A DNA stretch of 12,436 nt, taken from positions 1 to 12,436 of the forward strand of contig JAJYMD010000324.1 of assembly GCA_021787255.1 (NCBI GenBank), given 5' to 3'. Position 1 is the stretch's first letter. Each line of letters opens with the position of its first letter. This document shows, one piece after another, positions 7,665 to 12,436 of this stretch. The translations under genes were made by a program, and so were the position numbers. This stretch comes from Actinomycetes bacterium (GTDB lineage Bacteria > Actinomycetota > Acidimicrobiia > Acidimicrobiales > RAAP-2). The notes beneath the pieces are model-generated. The model did not search any database and was not told where the DNA came from. It saw only the letters and a program-made list of their open reading frames with translations.

Positions 7665-8639
7665 GTGGAGCGATCGGAGCACGACGCCCGGGTTCGCGTG
7701 CTGCTGGCGTGCGGCGAGTACGACAGGACGGCCGCGCTCCTGGATGGCCGTGTCGAGGTCGAAGGCGCCGACGCGGTGGTGGTCGGCATCTCCGACGCCT
7801 TCGACCGGCACCGTAGGATGCTGCACGAGCGGGAGTTCGACGCAGCGGAGCTCTCCCTCTCGTCCTACCTGATCGCACGGGATCGCGGCGAGGACCTGGT
7901 GGGCATCCCGGTCTTCCCGTACCGGATGTTCCGTCACCAGTTCGTCCTGGTTCGTCGGGACCGGGGGGTGACGCGTCCGAGAGATCTCGTCGGGCGGCGG
8001 GTCGGCACCCCGATGTACCAGACGACCACGATGCTCTGGGTGCGCGGGATGCTTGAGGACGACTACGGCGTCTCGGCCCGTGACGTCGAGTGGTGCACCG
8101 ACCGTGAGGAGCTGCTGCCGATCGAGCCGGCAGGGGTGTCGATCAGCAGGGCGCCGGCAGGCGTCGACGTCGAAGGGCTGTTCCGAAGGGGTGACCTGGA
8201 CGCGCTGGTGCTGATCGAGGAGGTCCCCGAGGACCTGTTGGCCACCGAGGGCGTCGATCGGCTGTTCCCGGACTTCCCGGCCGTCGAGGAGGCGTACTTC
8301 CGCCGGACCGGCATCTTCCCGATGATGCACGTCGTCGCCGTGCGCGGGGAGCTGCACCGGTCCCATCCGTGGCTTGCGGCGAGCCTGTTTCGCGCGTTCG
8401 AACGCGCGCTGGACCTGGCGGTCGAAAGGCTGAGCTACCCCAGGACGGTGAGCCAGGCTTGGGCGGCGCACTACGTCGAGCGCGAGCGGCGGATCTTCGC
8501 CGGCAACCCCTACGTCTACGGCATGCGCAGGAACCGGGCCGCGCTCGAGGCCGCCACGAAGTACTCGCACGAGCAGGGGATGACGAGCCGACGGTTCGAA
8601 CCCGGCGAGCTGTTCGTCCCCGAGCTGCACGACACCTGA
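7665..8639 (+). CDS. 4,5-dihydroxyphthalate decarboxylase-like protein (periplasmic-binding-protein fold)
   Basis: This 324-residue protein is of the family containing Pseudomonas 4,5-dihydroxyphthalate decarboxylase (Pht5), which uses an NMT1/THI5-like bilobed fold. Recognisable stretches are L-L-A-C-G-x-Y-D-R-T at the N-terminus, E-L-S-L-S-S-Y-L (to residue 69), I-P-V-F-P-Y-R-M-F-R-H (to residue 91), V-G-T-P-x-Y-Q-T-T with W-V-R-G, and Y-S-H-E-Q-G-M with E-L-F-V-P-E-L at the end. There is no signal peptide, so it is cytoplasmic and not a transporter binding protein. GTG 7665 starts one base after the monooxygenase stop, with GGGAG about 10 bases upstream. It would remove a ring carboxylate from a dihydroxylated aromatic acid. 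The family also has members of unknown activity, so phthalate is a suggestion only. It is the last plus-strand gene. Confidence 0.85.
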   Translation: MERSEHDARVRVLLACGEYDRTAALLDGRVEVEGADAVVVGISDAFDRHRRMLHEREFDAAELSLSSYLIARDRGEDLVGIPVFPYRMFRHQFVLVRRDRGVTRPRDLVGRRVGTPMYQTTTMLWVRGMLEDDYGVSARDVEWCTDREELLPIEPAGVSISRAPAGVDVEGLFRRGDLDALVLIEEVPEDLLATEGVDRLFPDFPAVEEAYFRRTGIFPMMHVVAVRGELHRSHPWLAASLFRAFERALDLAVERLSYPRTVSQAWAAHYVERERRIFAGNPYVYGMRRNRAALEAATKYSHEQGMTSRRFEPGELFVPELHDT

Positions 8640-8641
8640 GG

Positions 8642-8671
8642 CCCGCCGCCTTCGGTCATGGGCCGGGCGGG
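8642..8671. terminator. Possible hairpin between convergent operons
   Basis: CCCGCC (8642-8647) can pair with GGCGGG (8666-8671) across an 18-base loop, three bases after the decarboxylase stop and in the 79-bp gap between converging genes. There is no T-run. Arms this short are common in GC-rich DNA, so this is a weak candidate placed mainly by context. Confidence 0.25.
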
Positions 8672-8718
8672 TCGTCCCGTCGACCGGCGCAGGGCAGCTC
8701 CGCGGCCGTCGCCCGCGC

Positions 8719-9804
8719 TCAGCGGGTCGGGTCGATGACCGCCTTGATGACCTCGAGCTCCGCCATCGCGCGCATCGCCTCGTTGATCTCCGACAGGCCG
8801 TAGGTGCGCGAGATCAGCTCTTCGAAGGGATAGGTCCCCTGTCGGCTGGCCAGGAAGTCGAGTGCCTGCAGCCAGTGGCGCGGCTCGCCGGATCGCACCG
8901 TGAACAGGCTCATCTCCTGGGGCAGCGTGTCGACCGACAGGAGCCCGGTCCCTCCGGCGCCGATGTTGACGTAGCGGCCGCCGGCCCGCAGCATGCGGAG
9001 CCCCTCGGGCACCGCCGCGTTCCCAGCAGCCTGCAGGACCACGTCGGCGCCCCGGCCTTCGGTGCGGTCCTTCACCCATTCCACGCGGCGGTCGGGGTCG
9101 TCCACGGTGTCGATGTCCAGCGTCGCGTCGGCGCCCATGCGCCTCGCCACCTCGAGCCGGTGCTCGGGTGCCCCGATGACGAGCACCTGCTTGGCGCCGT
9201 GGTCTCGTGCGACCGCCGCTGCGAAGATCCCGATGGGGCCGCTGCCTTGGATCGCGACCGTCTCGTGGCTCTTCAAGGCACCGAGCCGGTCGAAACCGTG
9301 CATGACCGTCCTGTAGGCGCACGCGGCTGCGGCGGCCGAGGCCGAGGACACCTCCTCGGGCACGTGCACGATCTGACAGGCAGGGGGGACGTACATGTAC
9401 TCGGCGCAGCTGCCGAGCAGGTACGGCGGCCGATCTGCGGGATTGTGCCCCCAGGACATCCGTCCCGGGCAGACGCAGGGCTGCAGCGCCACCGTGCACC
9501 AGTAGCAGTGCCCGCACGACACGTAGCTCCACACGATGCGGTCTCCTCGCCGCACGGGAGCGCCGAGGAGGTCCACCTTCTCGCCGGCGACCTCCTCCAC
9601 GTACCCGCAAGGCTCGTGCCCGGTGATGAACGGCTCACCGTGATCGGCGAGGTCGCCCTTCCAGCGGTGCACGTCGGTGCCGCAGAGCGTCGAGGCGTCG
9701 ATGCGCACGAGCAGCGCCCCGGCTTCGAGCGGGGGCACCGGCACGTCCCAGATGGCGATCGGCTCGCTCGGGCCGGTGACCACCGCCGCCTTGCACTCAG
9801 CCAC
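8719..9804 (-). CDS. Zinc-dependent alcohol dehydrogenase (MDR family)
   Basis: This medium-chain dehydrogenase has 361 residues and oxidises an alcohol or reduces an aldehyde with NAD(P). Catalytic zinc ligands are Cys41 (in L-C-G-T-D-V-H), His63-Glu64 (G-H-E), and probably the cysteine in A-A-A-C-A-Y-R. The structural zinc lobe is present: Cys97, Cys100, Cys103 and a fourth from Cys110 or Cys112. The cofactor motif is G-S-G-P-I-G. The start is GTG 9804, with GGAG six bases upstream, and it overlaps the amidohydrolase end by 8 bp, so the two are co-transcribed and probably coupled. It could act on an aldehyde or alcohol side product of the aromatic pathway. The substrate is not recognisable, and threonine- or sorbitol-dehydrogenase-like annotation would be only a fold-level match. 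Confidence 0.92.
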   Translation of the reverse strand: MAECKAAVVTGPSEPIAIWDVPVPPLEAGALLVRIDASTLCGTDVHRWKGDLADHGEPFITGHEPCGYVEEVAGEKVDLLGAPVRRGDRIVWSYVSCGHCYWCTVALQPCVCPGRMSWGHNPADRPPYLLGSCAEYMYVPPACQIVHVPEEVSSASAAAAACAYRTVMHGFDRLGALKSHETVAIQGSGPIGIFAAAVARDHGAKQVLVIGAPEHRLEVARRMGADATLDIDTVDDPDRRVEWVKDRTEGRGADVVLQAAGNAAVPEGLRMLRAGGRYVNIGAGGTGLLSVDTLPQEMSLFTVRSGEPRHWLQALDFLASRQGTYPFEELISRTYGLSEINEAMRAMAELEVIKAVIDPTR

Positions 9805-10921
9805 GTGGCGCTCCGTCGAACCGGTAGAACCGTTCGGCGTTGCGCGCGAGGATCCCGCTCTTCGCGTCGTCCGCCAGCTCCTCGCTCTCCAGCAGCTCGC
9901 GGATGTCGTGGATGCAGGACTGGTTGGTCACCTCGTGGGGGAAGTCCGAGGAGTAGAAGAACGCCTGGTTGCCCACCTTGCGCAGCGCGAACGGCATGGT
10001 CAGCTCCTCGGTCTCGCAGCCGACGAAGAGCCGCCCTTCTCTCACCTGCTGGACGATGTACTCGTCCGGGCGGCGGTCCTCCCCCAGGCCGTAGCAGCCG
10101 GGCGGGATGTACTGGAAGTGGGTCTCGTGCGACGCGTGGAACCGCTCCATGCACATGAGCAGCCACGCCACCCCACCCTCCAGGAAGGCGATGCGCAGGC
10201 CGGGGAACCGGTCGAAGACCCCGTTGTACACGACGCTGGCGAGGTTGACCATGAGCCCCCAGGGGTGGCCGAGCGCGTGGACGGGGACGTACATGTTCAG
10301 GTGGTCCATGCCGAAGCCGTCGTGCGCACCCCCGTGCACGGAGAGGGCGCACCCCAGCCGTTCCGCCTCCTCGTAGACGGGCCAGTAGCACTTGGCGCCG
10401 AGCAGCTGGGGAAGGCCGTTGCTCGGCAGCATGGCTCCCAGCATCCCGAGCTCGGTGACCGCTCTGCGGAGCTCCTTCACCGCTTCCTCGGGGTCTTGCA
10501 TCGGCACGAGCGCCATCGCGTGGAAGCGGTCGTCGGCGCGTAGGTACGTGTCGGCCACCCAGTCGTTGTAGGCCCGCGCGAGCACCGCCGCGTAGTCGAG
10601 GCTGACGACGTGGCCGAACGCCAGGCCGCGCGTCGGGTACAGGACCGTCCGCTCGATGCCGACGTCGTCGAGGAACGCCAGCCACTCCGTCGGGCCGACG
10701 AAGGGCCGCCGGTTCCGCAGCGGTGGGGTCTCCACGGCCCGTCCGGTATGGAGGTGGTCGAGCGGCGGGAAGATGTCCATCGTCCCCACAGCCCGGAGCG
10801 CTGCTGCCGTCCTTGCCATGTCGGCGTAGGGCGACGGCATGTGCTCGATGATCCCGGCGACGTCCTCCAGCACGTGCCCGTCGCCGTCGATGACGGTCGT
10901 TCCGATCTTCGTGGTCGTCAT
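9797..10921 (-). CDS. Amidohydrolase of the ACMSD / resorcylate decarboxylase type
   Basis: This metal-dependent TIM-barrel enzyme has 374 residues. The N-terminal metal motif is D-G-D-G-H (Asp14 and His16, in place of His-x-His). Further ligands are His196 in S-V-H-G-G and Asp326 in S-S-D-F-P-H-E. The L-E-G-G-V-A-W segment (about 247-253) is common in this branch. Relatives include aminocarboxymuconate-semialdehyde decarboxylase and gamma-resorcylate decarboxylase, which perform non-oxidative decarboxylation, and some hydrolases. ATG 10921 is supported by GAGGGGG five bases upstream. It is first in a leftward unit with the zinc dehydrogenase. Being beside an aromatic cluster, it may decarboxylate or hydrolyse a ring-cleavage or carboxylated intermediate. 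Hydrolase versus decarboxylase cannot be decided by eye. Confidence 0.88.
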   Translation of the reverse strand: MTTTKIGTTVIDGDGHVLEDVAGIIEHMPSPYADMARTAAALRAVGTMDIFPPLDHLHTGRAVETPPLRNRRPFVGPTEWLAFLDDVGIERTVLYPTRGLAFGHVVSLDYAAVLARAYNDWVADTYLRADDRFHAMALVPMQDPEEAVKELRRAVTELGMLGAMLPSNGLPQLLGAKCYWPVYEEAERLGCALSVHGGAHDGFGMDHLNMYVPVHALGHPWGLMVNLASVVYNGVFDRFPGLRIAFLEGGVAWLLMCMERFHASHETHFQYIPPGCYGLGEDRRPDEYIVQQVREGRLFVGCETEELTMPFALRKVGNQAFFYSSDFPHEVTNQSCIHDIRELLESEELADDAKSGILARNAERFYRFDGAPRG

Positions 10922-11009
10922 GGATCCCCCTCGCTCTGTTGGTTCCTGGTGCTGGTCGGCCGGTCCCCGGTGCGGCGCCGCGCCCGCTGGCCGGTGAGGC
11001 CGACGTGCT

Positions 11010-11023
11010 TACCGTAATACCGT
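11010..11023 (-). promoter_or_regulatory. TACCGT direct repeat upstream of the amidohydrolase operon
   Basis: Two TACCGT hexamers separated by AA (ACGGTA-TT-ACGGTA on the minus strand) form the only AT-richer patch in the 148-bp gap between the acetyltransferase stop and the amidohydrolase start, about 90 bases upstream of that start. It could be a regulator site. On the minus strand TACGGT also fits a loose TAnnnT -10 element. There is no clear -35 match. The rest of the gap shows a 10-bp GC palindrome at 10972-10981 and nothing else obvious. Confidence 0.3.
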
Positions 11024-11069
11024 TGCGCGCTGGGGACAGGGGGCCGGGACGAGCCGGAATTGCCTCCGC

Positions 11070-11627
11070 TCAGGCCCTGGAGTCGCGAAAGCGCGCGTGG
11101 ACGATGGAGGGCATCTCGTGGAAGACGTCCTCTCGGAGCGCCTCCATGCCCAGACGGCGGGCCACCGCGAGCGAGGCCGTGTTCTCGGGGTGGATGTTGG
11201 CGGTGAGGTACGGCACGTCGAGGTGGTCGAAGCCCCACTCGATCCACGCGCGGGCGGCCTCGGTCGCGTAGCCGCGACCCCAGACCTCGCGCCGGAACGC
11301 CCAGCCGACCTCCACCTCTTCGAACTCCGGCCAGTACTGCAGGCCCGTCCGACCGAGAAAGGCACCACTCGACCGCTCGTGGACGGCTGCTCGCCCGTAC
11401 CCGCAGGTGGCCCATGAGCGCTCCGACTCCTCCAGTCGGCGGCGGTGGCCGGGCTCGTCGAGTGGCGCGAGGAAGCGGGTCACCTCAGGGTCCCGGTAGA
11501 GGTCGACCATTTCGGCCAAGTACGCCGAGGTCAACGGGCGCATGAGGAGCCGGGCGCTCGCCAGCTCGAAGGCGTCGATGTGCGACGCGTCGATGGCTGA
11601 CGCGTCGACCGCTCGCGGCTGGATCAC
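11070..11627 (-). CDS. GNAT N-acetyltransferase, RimJ/RimL-like
   Basis: This 185-residue acetyl-CoA-dependent N-acetyltransferase has the branch's typical start, A-R-L-L-M-R-P-L at about residues 25-32, and the acetyl-CoA loop V-W-G-R-G-Y-A-T-E-A (115-124). A C-terminal N-I-H-P-E-N-x-A-S-L-A-V-A-R-R-L-G-M stretch follows, also characteristic. Targets in this family include ribosomal protein N-termini, small molecules and antibiotics; none is indicated here. GTG 11627 is the likely start. The only RBS candidate is GGAG about 11 bases upstream, so the start is moderately sure. Residues 8-20 hold a short near-repeat (DASAI / DASHI), so the real fold may begin near residue 20. It follows the ferritin-like gene by 50 bp on the same strand and may share its transcript. 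It is probably unrelated to the aromatic genes. Confidence 0.85.
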   Translation of the reverse strand: MIQPRAVDASAIDASHIDAFELASARLLMRPLTSAYLAEMVDLYRDPEVTRFLAPLDEPGHRRRLEESERSWATCGYGRAAVHERSSGAFLGRTGLQYWPEFEEVEVGWAFRREVWGRGYATEAARAWIEWGFDHLDVPYLTANIHPENTASLAVARRLGMEALREDVFHEMPSIVHARFRDSRA

Positions 11628-11677
11628 GATCCGACCGTCTCCGCGACGTCCTCCTGCATCGAGGCCACCTGCGAGGT

Positions 11678-12169
11678 TCAACCGTTGGCGTGCTCGGCGA
11701 TGAACTCGAGGATCGTCTCGTGCTTCTTCGTGTCCAGAGCCATGACGTCGACCAGCAGCGCCCACAGGGTCGTGTCGGCGACCGGCTTCAGCGTGCGGCG
11801 CAGCGCCTTGAGCTCGCGTTCGTCGTCCCGTTCGATGGTCAGCAGACGGCTCGTCAGCGCTCGAACAGCTTCGGGCAGCCGCCGATGGGTGAGGGCGGGG
11901 ACCTTGGGCTCGAGGTTCCGCCACTCCCGAGCCGCCTGTGCCGCTCGGGCGATCTCCTGGAAGATCCGATGGTGACGCCGCTCGTCGTCCAAGATGAGCT
12001 GGATCAGGTAGCGGATGTCGGGCGCGTCGATCGACTCGATCGCCCTGGCGTACTCGGCCAGCACGTCCCTCTCCGCCTCGACGTGGGCGCTGATCCGCCT
12101 CAGCACGTCCTCGTCCCACGTCTGTCCGTCCGGGACCATGCTCATCTTGGCGTTCATCTTGGCGTTCAT
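11678..12169 (-). CDS. Ferritin-like four-helix protein
   Basis: This all-helical protein of 163 residues resembles ferritin-like/rubrerythrin-type di-iron proteins. Four amphipathic helices are visible. Possible metal ligands are Glu33 in helix 1, Glu63-x-x-His66 in helix 2, Glu113 to Glu119 in helix 3, and the D-T-K-K-H-E stretch with His150 and Glu151 in helix 4. There is no rubredoxin-like Cys domain and no signal peptide. ATG 12169 has GGAGG about 9 bases upstream. In-frame ATGs at 12157 and 12145 follow because of a 12-bp duplication. An ATG at 12280 in the same frame would add 37 Gly/Pro/Arg-rich residues and is unlikely. Roles in iron or oxidative stress handling are typical of the superfamily, but the ligand set is not fully canonical, so metal binding is inferred. 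Confidence 0.8.
   Translation of the reverse strand: MNAKMNAKMSMVPDGQTWDEDVLRRISAHVEAERDVLAEYARAIESIDAPDIRYLIQLILDDERRHHRIFQEIARAAQAAREWRNLEPKVPALTHRRLPEAVRALTSRLLTIERDDERELKALRRTLKPVADTTLWALLVDVMALDTKKHETILEFIAEHANG
12146..12169 (-). repeat. Duplicated 12-bp start-codon segment
   Basis: ATGAACGCCAAG occurs twice in direct succession (12169-12158 and 12157-12146 on the minus strand), followed by ATG AGC ATG. The ferritin-like protein therefore begins M-N-A-K-M-N-A-K-M-S-M and has several possible initiation codons in frame. Confidence 0.9.
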
Positions 12170-12367
12170 CGTGGGCAGCCTCCCCTGGCGAGGACCGCAC
12201 GGGCCGGCCCCCTCACCACCGAGGTGACCAACCTCCCCGGCCCGGCAGGGTCCGGAGTCCCGCGAGGACGGGAGGGTCATGGCAACGCCGGTGGTTTCAC
12301 AAGGCTACCCCGCATCTGCCCCGCTCGCCCGCGGCTCCGCGTGCTGGCTCGACTCCTCGGCTCCTCG

Positions 12368-12436
12368 ACGATCCACCCTCACGGCGATCCACCCTCACGA
12401 CGATCCACCCTCACGACGATCCACCCTCACGACGAT
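12368..12436. repeat. 16-bp tandem repeat running off the window end
   Basis: Four copies of ACGATCCACCCTCACG (the second with G for A at its first base) lie end to end from 12368 to 12431, and a fifth begins at 12432 and is cut by the window edge. The period is not a multiple of three and no open frame uses it sensibly, so it is a non-coding minisatellite-like array. The DNA between the ferritin-like start and this array (12170-12367) is GC-rich leader sequence without a recognisable gene. Confidence 0.9.

Noticed and set aside
5900..7789. 629-codon open frame antisense to the FAD monooxygenase
   Set aside because: The length is explained by third-position GC bias of the real gene; it has no motif, and it covers several plus-strand gene junctions.
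9273..10685. 470-codon alternative minus-strand frame across the amidohydrolase and dehydrogenase
   Set aside because: It is a shifted reading of two genes whose own frames have full metal-site motifs; its translation is Arg/Pro/Gly-rich without family features.
12170..12280. N-terminal extension of the ferritin-like protein from ATG 12280
   Set aside because: The extra 37 residues are Gly/Pro/Arg-rich, lack an RBS and do not resemble a signal peptide, while ATG 12169 has GGAGG at suitable spacing.
12368..12436. CRISPR array
   Set aside because: Repeats are directly contiguous with no spacers and there are no cas genes, so it is a simple tandem repeat.

Overview
The window is uniformly high-GC with strong G/C bias at third codon positions. 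It uses many GTG and TTG starts and has tightly overlapping gene junctions. This, with the Gram-positive flavour of the dioxygenase (closest by eye to actinobacterial phthalate and polycyclic-aromatic dioxygenases), suggests an actinobacterium. I cannot assign a genus from sequence alone. No RNA genes, insertion sequences, phage genes or CRISPR arrays are visible.

Region 1 (1-8639, plus strand) is an aromatic-compound catabolic cluster of nine genes: a cupin protein (5' end cut off), a Rieske ring-hydroxylating oxygenase alpha and beta pair, a small protein with a repetitive N-terminus, a BphB-like cis-dihydrodiol dehydrogenase (SDR), a CYP199-like cytochrome P450, a second SDR, a phenol-hydroxylase-type FAD monooxygenase, and a relative of 4,5-dihydroxyphthalate decarboxylase. 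Alpha, beta, small protein and first SDR overlap by 4 bp at each junction, so they are probably translationally coupled. Ferredoxin, reductase, regulator and a recognisable ring-cleavage dioxygenase are absent from the window (the cupin is a possible exception for cleavage), so the cluster must extend to the left or borrow these functions.

Region 2 (8719-10921, minus strand) converges on region 1. It holds an ACMSD-type amidohydrolase/decarboxylase followed, with an 8-bp overlap, by a zinc alcohol dehydrogenase. It may be a second transcription unit of the same catabolic locus. A TACCGT direct repeat lies about 90 bp upstream of its first start codon.

Region 3 (11070-12436, minus strand) looks unrelated to catabolism: a ferritin-like four-helix protein, then a RimJ/RimL-like GNAT acetyltransferase. 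Beyond the ferritin-like start is a non-coding leader that ends in a 16-bp tandem repeat running off the window.

Inferred joint action: the oxygenases (Rieske, P450, FAD) activate an aromatic ring, the SDRs re-aromatise or oxidise alcohols, and the decarboxylase-type enzymes remove a ring carboxylate. The exact substrate is not determined. The combination does not match a textbook pathway that I recognise. Other points worth a second look are the tandem 16-bp inverted-repeat motif before the dioxygenase, the repeat-bearing small protein, the P450 whose substrate-carboxylate anchors appear replaced, and a possible one-base frameshift at the start of the FAD monooxygenase.
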